Shown here: positions 8,452-17,298 of the stretch, in pieces
How the letters are laid out: each line of letters opens with the position of its first letter
Position numbering within the stretch: the first letter of the stretch is position 1
Source of the DNA: JALHVH01 sp963773685
Lineage (GTDB): Bacteria; Acidobacteriota; Aminicenantia; Aminicenantales; Saccharicenantaceae
NCBI GenBank assembly: GCA_963773685.1
Contig: CAVZBY010000011.1
Location: forward strand, 992,001-1,056,000
DNA: 64,000 bases
Reading direction: 5' to 3'
Position numbers and translations under genes: made by a program
The notes under the pieces: generated by a model
Seen by the model: only the letters and a program-made list of their open reading frames with translations
Database searches by the model: none
What the model was told of the DNA's origin: nothing

Positions 8452-11400
8452 ATGAACCTGACAGAAGTATGCGTCAAGAAGCCGGTCCTGGCATGGATGC
8501 TCATGGCGGCGACCATCGTCTTCGGCCTGGTGGCGGCCACGCGCATCGGCATCAGCCAGTTCCCCGACGTCGACTTCCCGACCATCTCGGTGTCGGTGGT
8601 CTGGGAAGGCGCGGCCCCCGAGGTCATGGAGAACGACGTCGTCGAACCGCTCGAGGAAGCCCTGGTCCAGACCGAGGGCCTCAGGACGATCACGTCGAGC
8701 TCGCGGATGGGATCGGCCAACATATCGATCGAGCTCGACCTCTCCCGGAACGTCGACCTCGCCCTTCAGGACGTCCAGTCCAAGGTGTCTCAAACCGCCC
8801 GTCGCCTGCCCCGGGACATCGACCCCCCGATCATCTCGAAGTCCAACCCCGAGGACCAGCCCATCCTCATGCTGGCGCTGGCGGGCCCCTTCCCGACCCG
8901 GGTCATCAGCGACTACATCCAGTACGGGCTGAAGGAGAAGCTTCAGACGATCCCCGGCGTGGGCGAGATCACGCTGATGGGCGTCCAAACCCGGAATATC
9001 CGCGTCTGGCTCGACGCCGCCCAGCTCGACGAGAAAGGCCTGACCGTCAGCGACGTCATCCTGGCCCTCCAGCGAGAGCACGTCGAGCTTCCCGCAGGCC
9101 GCCTCGAGACCCCCGGTCGCGAGGTCAACGTCCGGGTCCTCGGCGAGGCCGTGGACCTCGAGACGCTCCGCCACATCATCGTCCGGGAAACGGCGGGAAG
9201 CCCGATCTACCTCAGTGACGTCGCCCTCGTCGAGGACGGGTTCGAGGACGTCCGGAGGATGGGCCGCATCAACGGCGAGCCCGCCCAGAGCCTCGGGATC
9301 AAGAAACAGCGCGGCGCCAACGCCGTCGCCGTAGCCAAGGCGGCCAAGAAAGCCGTGGCCGAGTACGCGAAAACGCTTCCCGAGGGGATGAGCGTCAACG
9401 TCGTCTTCGACGCGACGCAGTTCATCGAGGATTCGGTCAAGGAGATCCAGCTCGAGCTCATCCTGTCGGTCATCCTGACGGCCCTGGTCTGCTGGATGTT
9501 CCTGGGGTCGCTGTCGAGCACGCTCAACGTCATCCTGGCCATCCCCATGTCCCTGATGGGGACGATCGCCATCATCTATTTCCTCGGCTTCACGTTCAAC
9601 ACGTTCACCCTGCTGGGCCTGGCCCTGGCCGTCGGCATCGTCGTCGACGACGCCATCATGGTCATGGAGAATATCTTCCGCCACCGGGAAGGCGGCAAGG
9701 GCCTCGTCGCCGCCGCCCTGGAAGGGACCCGCGAGATCGCCTTCGCCGCCCTGGCCGCGACCCTGGCCGTCATCGCCATCTTCGTCCCGGTCATTTTCAT
9801 CAAGGGGATCATCGGCCGGTTCTTCCTCCAGTTCGGCATCACCCTCTGCCTCGCCGTGCTCCTGTCCTACGTCGAGGCGGTCACGCTCGCCCCGGCCCGC
9901 TGTTCCCAGTTCCTCAAGACGACGCGGGAGGGGCGAAACCGGGTCGGCTTAGCCGTCGACCGGAGCTTCCGCTGGCTCGAAGGGAAATACGCCCTCGTCC
10001 TCCGCCGGAGCCTGAACCGGCCCATCCTCATCCTCGTTCTGGCCCTGGTCCTGTTCGGGTCCGCCCTGGCCGTCTTCATGAACATGCCGTCGGAGTTCGT
10101 CCCCTCCCAGGACCTGAGCCGGCTCTCGATCCGTATGCAAACGGCCGTCGGATCCGACCTCACCGAGACCGATAAGCTCCTGAAGAAGGCCGAAGACATC
10201 GTCGCGGCCCGCCCCGAGGTCATTCAGCTCTCCAGCTTCGTCGGCGGGTTCGGCGGCGGCGTCAACCAGGGGAACGTGTTCGCGACCCTCGTCCCGCCGC
10301 ACGATCGCAAGCTGGACCAGGCCGCGCTGTCGACCATCCTGCGCCGCGAGCTCAACGACATTCCCGGGCTCAGGGCGGTCCTCCAGGACCTTTCCCAGCA
10401 GGGATTCACCGCCCAGCGCGGCTTCCCCGTCGAGTTCTCGGTCCGGGGCTCGAACTGGGACCAACTTGTCGAGGAAAGCCAGAAGGTCATGGCCAAGCTC
10501 CGGGAGAGCGGCACCGTCGTCGATCTCGACACGGACTACCAGCTCGGAATGCCCGAGCTCCGCGTCGAGCCCGACCGGGCCATGGCCGCGGATATCGGTA
10601 TCTCGATCGACGAGGTGGCCACGACCCTCAACGCCCTGGTCGGCGGCATTCGCGTCGGCAAGTACAGCACAGGGGGCCGGCGCATCGACGTCCGCCTGAA
10701 GCTCATGGCTTCCCAGCGGTCCCGGCCCGAGGACATCTCCCGCCTCCAGGTCCGGACACGGAGCGGCGACCTCGTTCCCCTCTCCTCCCTCGTGACCTCG
10801 AGGGAACAGCCCGCTCTCCAGGCCATCACCCGCAGGGACCGCGAGCGCGCCATCACCATCTACGCCAACGTCGCCCCGGGCCACTCTCAGAACGACGCCA
10901 TCAAGTACGTCGAGGGCCTGGCCAAGGGCATGGCTGTCGGCAACCGTGTCGTCCTCAGCGGGGCGAGCGTCGCCTTCCGGGAATCGATGTCCAGCCTCCT
11001 CTTCGCCATGTTCCTGGGGATCGCCATCGCCTACATGATCCTGGCCTCGCAGTTCAACTCCTTCAAGGACCCGATCACCATCATCACCATCCTGCCGCTT
11101 TCCATCGCCGGGGCCGCGTTCGCCTTGGTCCTTACGGGGCAGAGCCTGAACATCTTCAGCATGATCGGCCTCCTCCTCCTGATGGGCATCGTCAAGAAGA
11201 ACTCCATCATCCTGGTGGACTACGCCAACGCCTTCAAGGCCCAGGGCTTCAGCCCGCGGGAATCGATGGAAAAGGCCGGGCCCATCCGGCTGAGGCCCAT
11301 CCTGATGACGGCCACCGCGACCCTGATGGCGGCCATTCCCCCGGCCCTCGGTCTCGGCTCGGGCTCGGAGATCCGGACCCCGATGGCCATCGCGGTCATC

Positions 11401-11511
11401 GGCGGCCTGGTCCTGTCCACGGTCCTGAGCCTGGTCGTCGTCCCCGCCTTCTACGTCATCGCGGAACGGGTCAAGTCCCGGAACGGAAAGAAAAGCGCCG
11501 CTTCGGCCTGA
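8452..11511 (+). CDS. RND family efflux transporter permease (AcrB/MexB-like)
   Basis: 1019 residues, full length for a hydrophobe/amphiphile efflux RND pump. It shows the N-terminal transmembrane helix (ARIGISQFPDVDFPTISV just after), two large periplasmic loops, and the TM4 proton-relay pair in GIVVDDAIMVMENI near residue 400. The TM10-12 half includes MGIVKKNSIILVDYAN and PIRLRPILMT. It uses the proton gradient to expel compounds through the adaptor and TolC encoded just upstream. No frameshift is seen across this long gene, in contrast with several others in the window. Confidence 0.95.
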   Translation: MNLTEVCVKKPVLAWMLMAATIVFGLVAATRIGISQFPDVDFPTISVSVVWEGAAPEVMENDVVEPLEEALVQTEGLRTITSSSRMGSANISIELDLSRNVDLALQDVQSKVSQTARRLPRDIDPPIISKSNPEDQPILMLALAGPFPTRVISDYIQYGLKEKLQTIPGVGEITLMGVQTRNIRVWLDAAQLDEKGLTVSDVILALQREHVELPAGRLETPGREVNVRVLGEAVDLETLRHIIVRETAGSPIYLSDVALVEDGFEDVRRMGRINGEPAQSLGIKKQRGANAVAVAKAAKKAVAEYAKTLPEGMSVNVVFDATQFIEDSVKEIQLELILSVILTALVCWMFLGSLSSTLNVILAIPMSLMGTIAIIYFLGFTFNTFTLLGLALAVGIVVDDAIMVMENIFRHREGGKGLVAAALEGTREIAFAALAATLAVIAIFVPVIFIKGIIGRFFLQFGITLCLAVLLSYVEAVTLAPARCSQFLKTTREGRNRVGLAVDRSFRWLEGKYALVLRRSLNRPILILVLALVLFGSALAVFMNMPSEFVPSQDLSRLSIRMQTAVGSDLTETDKLLKKAEDIVAARPEVIQLSSFVGGFGGGVNQGNVFATLVPPHDRKLDQAALSTILRRELNDIPGLRAVLQDLSQQGFTAQRGFPVEFSVRGSNWDQLVEESQKVMAKLRESGTVVDLDTDYQLGMPELRVEPDRAMAADIGISIDEVATTLNALVGGIRVGKYSTGGRRIDVRLKLMASQRSRPEDISRLQVRTRSGDLVPLSSLVTSREQPALQAITRRDRERAITIYANVAPGHSQNDAIKYVEGLAKGMAVGNRVVLSGASVAFRESMSSLLFAMFLGIAIAYMILASQFNSFKDPITIITILPLSIAGAAFALVLTGQSLNIFSMIGLLLLMGIVKKNSIILVDYANAFKAQGFSPRESMEKAGPIRLRPILMTATATLMAAIPPALGLGSGSEIRTPMAIAVIGGLVLSTVLSLVVVPAFYVIAERVKSRNGKKSAASA

Positions 11512-11563
11512 CGGCTACATCTCAAAGGCTTCGCGCCGGTATCCCGCCCCCCTGATGTCCGCG

Positions 11564-11592
11564 TTGCATGGGGGGACGGGTTCATCTATACT
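11564..11592 (+). promoter_or_regulatory. Promoter of the acetamidase/formamidase gene
   Basis: TTGCAT (11564-11569), 17 bases, TATACT (11587-11592), then a short leader with AAAGGAG a few bases before the ATG at 11614. Confidence 0.7.
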
Positions 11593-11613
11593 CCCCGTCT
11601 AAAGGAGATAAAT

Positions 11614-12639
11614 ATGCGAAACACGACGTCCGGGAAGGGCCTCTCGATTCTCGTTATGCTCATGATCTCGATCGTCGTAAGCGCCGCGGGCGCGCAGACG
11701 GTTCGATACATCCCGAAGCACAACGAGCTGAAATACACGTTCGGCGGCCACGCTCCCGTCATGAGCGTCGCGTCGGGAACCGTCATCGAGTCGTGGACCG
11801 AGGATTGCTATGACGGCCTGGTCAAGAGCCCGACCGACATCCCCTCCAAGCTCATACCTGCGAATCACGACAATCCGCAGACGGGCCCGTTCTTCATCGA
11901 AGGCGCCGAGCCCGGCGACGTCCTGGCCGTCCGCATCCTGAAGCTCGAGCCCGCGCTCCCCTACGGTATCAGCAGTTCGTTCCCGTTCTTCGGCGCCCTG
12001 ACCGCCACGGAATATACCGCCATGCTCCACGAAGCGCTTCCGGAAAGGGTCTGGTGGTACGACGTGGACAAGGCCAAGGGGACCGTGAGGTTCAGGGCCC
12101 TGAACGGGAAGCAGACCGCGGACATCCCCATGCGGCCGTTCCTGGGCTGTCTCGGCGTGGCCCCGGCCCGGGGCGAGGTCCGCTGGACCGTGACCCCGGA
12201 GGCCTATGGGGGCAACATGGACTGCCCGGAGGTCTGCGAGGGCAATACGGTTTATCTCCCGGTCAACGTCAAGGGAGGCCTCCTTTACTTCGGCGACGGC
12301 CACCTGGTCCAGGGCGACGGGGAGATCATCAGCACGGCCGTCGAGGCGGCCATGAACGTCCGCCTTCAGGTGGACGTCCTCAAGGGCAGGGCCATCTCCT
12401 GGCCGCGCATCGAGAGCGAAACGGAGATCATGACCATGGGGTGCTATCGCCCCCTCGAGGACGCCTATCGCATCGCCCACAAAGTCATGGTCGACTGGCT
12501 CGTCGCGGACTACGGCTTCGATATGATGGACGCCTATCAGCTGTTGTCCCAGGTCGGTAAGGCGCAGGTCTCCCAGGCCGTCGATCCCAACTACACCGTC
12601 CTGGCCCGGTTCCCGAAGAAGTACCTCCCCAAGAGCTGA
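11614..12639 (+). CDS. Exported acetamidase/formamidase family protein
   Basis: 341 residues with an N-terminal signal peptide (hydrophobic core ending SAAGAQ) and the acetamidase/formamidase fold: GPFFIEGAEPGDVLAVRIL near residue 90, RPFLGCLGVAP near 170, GGNMDCPEVCEGNTVYLPV near 200 and YFGDGHLVQGDGEI near 225. Family members hydrolyse short amides such as formamide or acetamide to ammonia and the acid. Most are cytoplasmic; here the signal peptide points to the periplasm, which is less usual for a nitrogen-scavenging amidase. Its own promoter and AAAGGAG ribosome site precede it; a radical SAM gene follows after 45 bases. The true substrate is unknown. Confidence 0.86.
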   Translation: MRNTTSGKGLSILVMLMISIVVSAAGAQTVRYIPKHNELKYTFGGHAPVMSVASGTVIESWTEDCYDGLVKSPTDIPSKLIPANHDNPQTGPFFIEGAEPGDVLAVRILKLEPALPYGISSSFPFFGALTATEYTAMLHEALPERVWWYDVDKAKGTVRFRALNGKQTADIPMRPFLGCLGVAPARGEVRWTVTPEAYGGNMDCPEVCEGNTVYLPVNVKGGLLYFGDGHLVQGDGEIISTAVEAAMNVRLQVDVLKGRAISWPRIESETEIMTMGCYRPLEDAYRIAHKVMVDWLVADYGFDMMDAYQLLSQVGKAQVSQAVDPNYTVLARFPKKYLPKS

Positions 12640-12684
12640 GGCGGCCGGTCCCCTATCCGGCTTGATCGCCTCCGCGATAACGGC

Positions 12685-14106
12685 ATGAAGATCCTTCTCA
12701 TCCACCCGAAGCGCGAGGACGATCTTTTCGAGGACATCAAGCTTCCGCCGCTCGGGATCGCCTACCTGGCCGCCGTCCTGCGCCAGGCCGGTCACGAGGT
12801 CCGCCTCCTGGACGCCAACGTCGAAAAGAACGCCTTCCGGGCGATCCGGGACCGGCTCGAGGATCTCAGACCCGACATCGTAGGGATCAGCGTGGTCTCC
12901 CAGCTCTTTCGGACCGCGATGAAGATCGCGGCCGTGGCGAAGGAGGCCTTGCCCGGCGTCACGGTCGTCCTCGGAGGCTCCCATCCGACCGTGTTCCCCG
13001 AGATCGTCGCCGCCGAGCGCGACGTGGATTATGTCGTTCACGGCGAGGGCGAGGACACCGTCGTCGAGCTTGCGGCGGCCCTGGAGAGAGGCGGCAGCGT
13101 CCGGGACATCCTGGGGATCGCTTACCGGGAAGACGGCCGAGTGACCGTGAATCCCCCCAGGCCGCTCATCCAGGACCTCGACCGCCTGCCTTTTCCGGCC
13201 TATGACCTCCTGCCCGCCGGCCGCTACGCCCCGCCCCAGGCCACCCGGCCGCCGTTCATGGGAATGATCACGAGCCGCGGCTGCGCCTATCGCTGCATCT
13301 TCTGCGACGCCCGTGTCGTCATGGGAGGAAGATACCGCTTCCACAGCCCCGAGCGCACCCTGGCCGAGGTCGAATATCTCGTCCGGACGTTCGGCGTGCG
13401 GGAGATCATGTTCAAGGACAGCGAGTTCGTCCAGAATCGGGCCCGGACCGAGCGCCTGTGCGAGCTCCTCGCCGAAGCCCGGCTGCCCGTCCGCTGGATC
13501 TGCAACGGGAGGGTTGGGCGGACCGACCTGGCGCTGATGAAGAAGATGAAGGCCGCCGGCTGTGGGCTGATCATGTTCGGGGTCGAATCGGGGGACGATG
13601 ACATCCTCGGCCGACTGAAAAAGGGGTTCGATGTCGACCAGGTCCGAAGGACCTTCCGGGACGCGAGGGCGGCGGGCTTGAAGACCAGCGCCAATTTCCT
13701 GATCGGGAGCCCCGGGGAAAGCGCCGCGGACGTCCGCAAGTCGATCCGCCTGGCCCGGGAGATCGGGACGGATTTCGCTTACTTCGACTACCTGTTCCCC
13801 TATCCCGGGACCGAGCTCTACCGGACGGCCCGGGCCGAAGGCTGGATCCCGGAGGACTTCGACCCGTCGTCGGTCCCGGTCTTCCGAAGCCCCATGAACG
13901 CGACCCTCATGGACGCGCGGGAGCTTCCGCGGCTCATGCGCCGGGCCTACCGGTCATTCTATTTCCGCCCCCGGTTCATCATCGGCCGGGTCTGGACCCT
14001 CAACCCCGTCATCTGGAGGAACAACTTCAAGAGCGCCCTGAGGATCCTCCGGCTCGGAAAGCGCGTCGGGACCCGCGGGGCCAAGGCCCCTCTCGGGAAT
14101 AAATAG
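12685..14106 (+). CDS. B12-binding domain radical SAM protein (BchE/P-methylase-like class B)
   Basis: 473 residues. The first 140 form a cobalamin-binding-type Rossmann domain (MKILLIHPKR start, LPPLGIAYLAAVLR, VVLGGSHPT near 96, HGEGEDTV near 119); the classical DxHxxG histidine motif is not evident, as in many class B enzymes. The radical SAM core has CAYRCIFC with Cys200, Cys204 and Cys207 binding the 4Fe-4S cluster. The C-terminal part is a B12-rSAM extension (AYFDYLFPYPGTELY). Such enzymes methylate or rearrange unactivated carbons. Its 3' end is converged on by the GT39-like gene, overlapping it by about 150 bases if the stop of that gene is read correctly. Substrate unknown. Confidence 0.85.
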   Translation: MKILLIHPKREDDLFEDIKLPPLGIAYLAAVLRQAGHEVRLLDANVEKNAFRAIRDRLEDLRPDIVGISVVSQLFRTAMKIAAVAKEALPGVTVVLGGSHPTVFPEIVAAERDVDYVVHGEGEDTVVELAAALERGGSVRDILGIAYREDGRVTVNPPRPLIQDLDRLPFPAYDLLPAGRYAPPQATRPPFMGMITSRGCAYRCIFCDARVVMGGRYRFHSPERTLAEVEYLVRTFGVREIMFKDSEFVQNRARTERLCELLAEARLPVRWICNGRVGRTDLALMKKMKAAGCGLIMFGVESGDDDILGRLKKGFDVDQVRRTFRDARAAGLKTSANFLIGSPGESAADVRKSIRLAREIGTDFAYFDYLFPYPGTELYRTARAEGWIPEDFDPSSVPVFRSPMNATLMDARELPRLMRRAYRSFYFRPRFIIGRVWTLNPVIWRNNFKSALRILRLGKRVGTRGAKAPLGNK

Positions 14107-15625
14107 AAGAACCTTGTAGAAGCCGTGCTGGTTCGCCCATCGCTGTCTTCCGTAGAGGCGGGCGGCCTTCAGGATGGCGGATTCTTCCTGCACGGCCTGG
14201 AGGTCCCATTTGAAGATGATCCATACCCGTTCGTGCGCCCGGAAATGCCGCTCGACCTCGGCGTAGATCTCGTCCTCGGGAACCGGGCGCCTCTTCTGAT
14301 CGGCGACCCAAGGGTGATAGACGTTGAAGACCTCGATATCCTTCCGGAATCTTCGGAACGGCGCGTAATAGCGGGAGTAGTAGAGGAAGATCTGGTGCGT
14401 CGTGTCCCGCGTCAGGACCACGTCCCCGGGGCGGTACTGGGACAGGAAGTGGCTGAGGGGAGTCCTCAGCTGGTCGACACCGGTAGAAGAATTCCCCGGC
14501 CCTGCGGACCGGAAGATAGAAGAAGAGGAACGCGGCGGCCAGGAGGGCGGCCGCGACGGGGCCTATGCCGCGGACGGCCCTCAGTCGTTCCCACGCAAAG
14601 GAGGCTCCGACGGCGGCCGCGATCATCAGGAGCGGGAAATAGAACAGGTTGACGCGATTCGCGCCGAAGGGCCAGAGCTTGATGAGGGAATAAGCGGCCA
14701 GGATGAACAGGGGCGCGACCGCATAGATCACGAACCGGGACCGGCGTTCCTTGAGGAGACGAACGCACCCGACGACGGCCAGGATCAGGAAGAGCGCGGC
14801 GATCGGCTTGTAGAACAGACTGCCCAGGGCTCCGGAGGGATGATAAAGGAACTGGCGGAACATTTCGAACGTCATGTCGGCCAGCCGGAGCGGAGCCGAG
14901 ACGACCGACCCGCCCGAAACAAAGGCCGCCCCCCAAAATTCGGCCAGGCCGCTGGTCTTATCGGGTTTTAGGAAGATCCAGTAATCGGCGATCGATACGG
15001 CGAGAGCGGCGCAGGCGACCCCGAAGGAATAGGCGGGAAACCTTTTCGACCTCTTCCACTCGTTCCAAAGCAGGACGCAGAAGACCGCCGGATAGAGATG
15101 GACGAGCGGCGTCGCGAAAAGGACCCCTCCCACGGACGTGGCGGCGAACAGGAGCCGGTCCCGAAGGTTCCCCCGGGCGATCACCCTCTCGGCGCCATAG
15201 AGAAGAGCGAGGCTGAAAAAGACCTCGTAGGGATACTGCTTGAAGATCGTATCGTAGTGGATGTACTCGGGCTGGAACGCCAGGAAGAACATCGCCAGGA
15301 CGGCGGCCGTCCGGCCCGCGATCCGATGGGCGATCAGGAAGATCAGCACCAGCGATCCCAGGGCGCAGAGGAACCCCGGCAGGCGGAGAGCCGTTTCCGT
15401 GTTCCCGAGGAGGGCGACCGCGAGGCGGGGGACGATCAAGGTCATCGGCGGGACGGTCGGAGGGATGGGAGCGTCGATCGGACGGGTGCTGATGACCATG
15501 GCCCGCCAGGCTTCGTCGATGTCGAGATCACATCGCCAGAGCGACCATATCCGGAGGAGGACGCCCGCGGCGAATATCGCCCCGGGGATGATCCAGGGCT
15601 TGAGTTTTTCGAGCTTCGAGGTCAT
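13954..15625 (-). CDS. GT39-like membrane glycosyltransferase (one frame break)
   Basis: A large polytopic protein starting at the ATG 15625 (GGAG ribosome site). After a first helix it has CDLDIDEAWRAM, the acidic DxDE motif expected in the first periplasmic loop of GT39/ArnT-type enzymes, then about ten hydrophobic helices. Around 14485 the frame shifts by +1: EFFYRC in the first frame becomes GVDQLRTPLSHFLSQY in the second, and the soluble C-terminal domain (LTRDTTHQIFLYYSRYY) continues there. The last stop lies inside the convergent radical SAM gene, giving an antisense overlap of about 150 bases; the final 40 residues look antisense-derived and the true end may be nearer 14100. Polyprenyl-phosphate-sugar donor use is family knowledge. 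Confidence 0.72.
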
Positions 15626-15660
15626 GGATTCTCCGAGCCCGGGGCGGCGGCGCAGGGTCC

Positions 15661-15712
15661 ATTCTAGCGGCTTCAGGAAGCGGTTGCAAGGCTGGCGATT
15701 CTTTGGTATAAA
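15661..15712. promoter_or_regulatory. Bidirectional promoter with one shared palindromic -35 box
   Basis: TTGCAA at 15684-15689 is its own reverse complement. Rightward it is followed after 17 bases by TATAAA (15707-15712), 12 bases before the NUDIX gene at 15725. Leftward it is followed after exactly 17 bases by TAGAAT (15666-15661), leading to the GT39-like gene at 15625. Two promoters sharing one -35 cannot both be occupied at once, so the two operons may compete. Confidence 0.65.
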
Positions 15713-15724
15713 CTGTGCACAAAA

Positions 15725-16267
15725 ATGAATATCCAGCCGGATCTCATCCTCCTCGTCGACGAGAATGGACGCCCCTGCGGGGAGGAGGACAAGGAAAAAT
15801 GCCATGAGGGGGAAGGGATCCTTCATGGGGCCTTCCTGGTCATGGTCTTTGACCGGAAAGGCCGGCTGATGCTGGCGCGGCGGAGCGCCCTGAAAAAGCT
15901 CTGGCCGCACTTTTGGGACGGGACCCTGGCCAGCCACTACCGCCGGGGCGTGGACCGGGAAACGACCGTTCGGGAACGGATCTTCGAGGAGATCGGCGTC
16001 CGGGGGGGGCATCCGCGCCGTCTTTTCGATTTTCGCTATAAGGTCGCCTATCGCGACATCGGCTCCGAGAACGAGCTCTGCGACGTCTTCGTGCTCGAGG
16101 ACGTCCCCGAGGATTCGGTCGCGCTTCAGCCCGACGAGATTTCGGAGTGCCGGTTCGTCAGCCTCGAGGAGGTCGCGGACGAGGCCCAAAAGGCCCCGGA
16201 AGGCCTAACGCCCTGGTTCCTGATCGCCCTCAGAAAATATTTCGAAAGATCCGGTCGCGCGGTCTGA
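15725..16267 (+). CDS. IPP isomerase-like NUDIX protein lacking the catalytic cysteine
   Basis: 180 residues that align by eye along their whole length with type I isopentenyl-diphosphate isomerase (Idi). Metal ligands are kept: His27 (KCHEGEG), His34 (ILHGAF), His71 and Glu115/Glu117 (ENELCDVF); TPWF near the C-terminus matches the conserved Trp region. The position of the essential E. coli Cys67 (VCGHP) is Ala69 here (LASHY), so classical isomerase chemistry is doubtful. It is the first gene of the radical SAM/UbiA operon and starts close to its promoter. It may be a repurposed diphosphate hydrolase or binding protein acting on a prenyl or nucleotide diphosphate; that is inference. Confidence 0.75.
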   Translation: MNIQPDLILLVDENGRPCGEEDKEKCHEGEGILHGAFLVMVFDRKGRLMLARRSALKKLWPHFWDGTLASHYRRGVDRETTVRERIFEEIGVRGGHPRRLFDFRYKVAYRDIGSENELCDVFVLEDVPEDSVALQPDEISECRFVSLEEVADEAQKAPEGLTPWFLIALRKYFERSGRAV

Positions 16268-17298
16268 TGCGCAAGCTCCTGGAACGACTCAACGAGGGGG
16301 GCAATGGCCTCTATCGGGCCCTTCGGGTATATATTTCCAACCGGTCCTTGAGGGCCTGGGTCCTGCTCTGCCGTCACTTGGCCCGGAAGGCGGTCGGACT
16401 GCCGTCTCCCACCTACCTCCATATCTCGCTCACCGAGCGCTGTCAGTGCCATTGCGTCCACTGCTACGCCCGCGGCCGGAAGGAAGAGCGCCTGAAGGAG
16501 CTCGATACGGCCGAGGTCCATTCCCTGATCGACCAAGGCCGCCGGCTCGGCGCCGCCTATGTCGTCTTCTCCGGCGGCGAGCCCCTCCTCCGCAAGGACA
16601 TCGTCGAGCTGGTCGCCTACGCCCACCGGAGGGGTCTCATCACCCGCATCAACACCAACGGGCTTCTCTTTACTCCCGAGAACACGGCCCGGCTGAAGAA
16701 GGCCGGGCTCACCCAGGCCGGGGTCTCCATCGACGATCCCGACCCGGAGACCCACGACCGGCTAAGGGGCCTTCCCGGCGGCTACGCGAGGACGCTCGAG
16801 GGGATCCGGAACCTCAAGGCGAACGGGATCCTCTGCCAGATCCAGACGTATGCATCCCGGAGGAACATCCCCGAAGGACTCGAGAAGATCATCGCCTTGG
16901 GAAGGGAGCTCGGCATCTTCTATGTCTATTTCTTCTTCCCTACGGCTTCGGGAGCCTGGGCCTGTTCGTTCGACGAGCTCCTGACGGAGGACGAGAAGGC
17001 CGCGGTCCGGAGCCTGGCCGACGTCCGGTTCGTCCACGTGGAGCTGGCCACGGCCGGCTCCCAGTGCCGGGTCTTCGCGAAATCGCTGATAAGCGTCGCC
17101 TCGAACGGCGACGTGACCCCGTGCCCGTTCACTCCCTTCGTCATCGGCAACGTCCGCGAGCGCTCCCTCGAGGAGTTGTGGCAGCCGTTCTCCTCCCGCC
17201 TGAAGCTCCGCTTCCGGGGGGACTGCATCATGAACGACGTCGCCAGCCGTGCGGCCATGAAGAAGCACGTGGAGACGATCGCCGAGGAGGTCCGATGA
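16267..17298 (+). CDS. Radical SAM protein, first of a paralogous pair
   Basis: 343 residues. A basic helical N-terminus (about 50 residues) precedes the core, where Cys59, Cys63 and Cys66 in CQCHCVHC bind the 4Fe-4S cluster. GGEPLLRKD near residue 100 contacts SAM, and SIDDPDPETHDRLRG lies mid-barrel. The C-terminal part has GDVTPCPFTPFVIGN and GDCIMND, a short Cys-containing tail like a reduced SPASM/twitch region that may hold a second cluster. The start overlaps the NUDIX stop and the stop overlaps the next gene. It shares this layout closely with the next gene, so the pair arose by duplication. It resembles the NirJ/AhbC-D/PqqE-like group but I cannot assign a substrate. Confidence 0.85.
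   Translation: MRKLLERLNEGGNGLYRALRVYISNRSLRAWVLLCRHLARKAVGLPSPTYLHISLTERCQCHCVHCYARGRKEERLKELDTAEVHSLIDQGRRLGAAYVVFSGGEPLLRKDIVELVAYAHRRGLITRINTNGLLFTPENTARLKKAGLTQAGVSIDDPDPETHDRLRGLPGGYARTLEGIRNLKANGILCQIQTYASRRNIPEGLEKIIALGRELGIFYVYFFFPTASGAWACSFDELLTEDEKAAVRSLADVRFVHVELATAGSQCRVFAKSLISVASNGDVTPCPFTPFVIGNVRERSLEELWQPFSSRLKLRFRGDCIMNDVASRAAMKKHVETIAEEVR

Noticed and set aside
7207..9684. 825-codon minus-strand open frame opposite the RND operon
   Set aside because: Asp/Gly/Arg-rich antisense shadow of GC-rich genes; no motif, and the plus strand encodes complete adaptor and RND pump.
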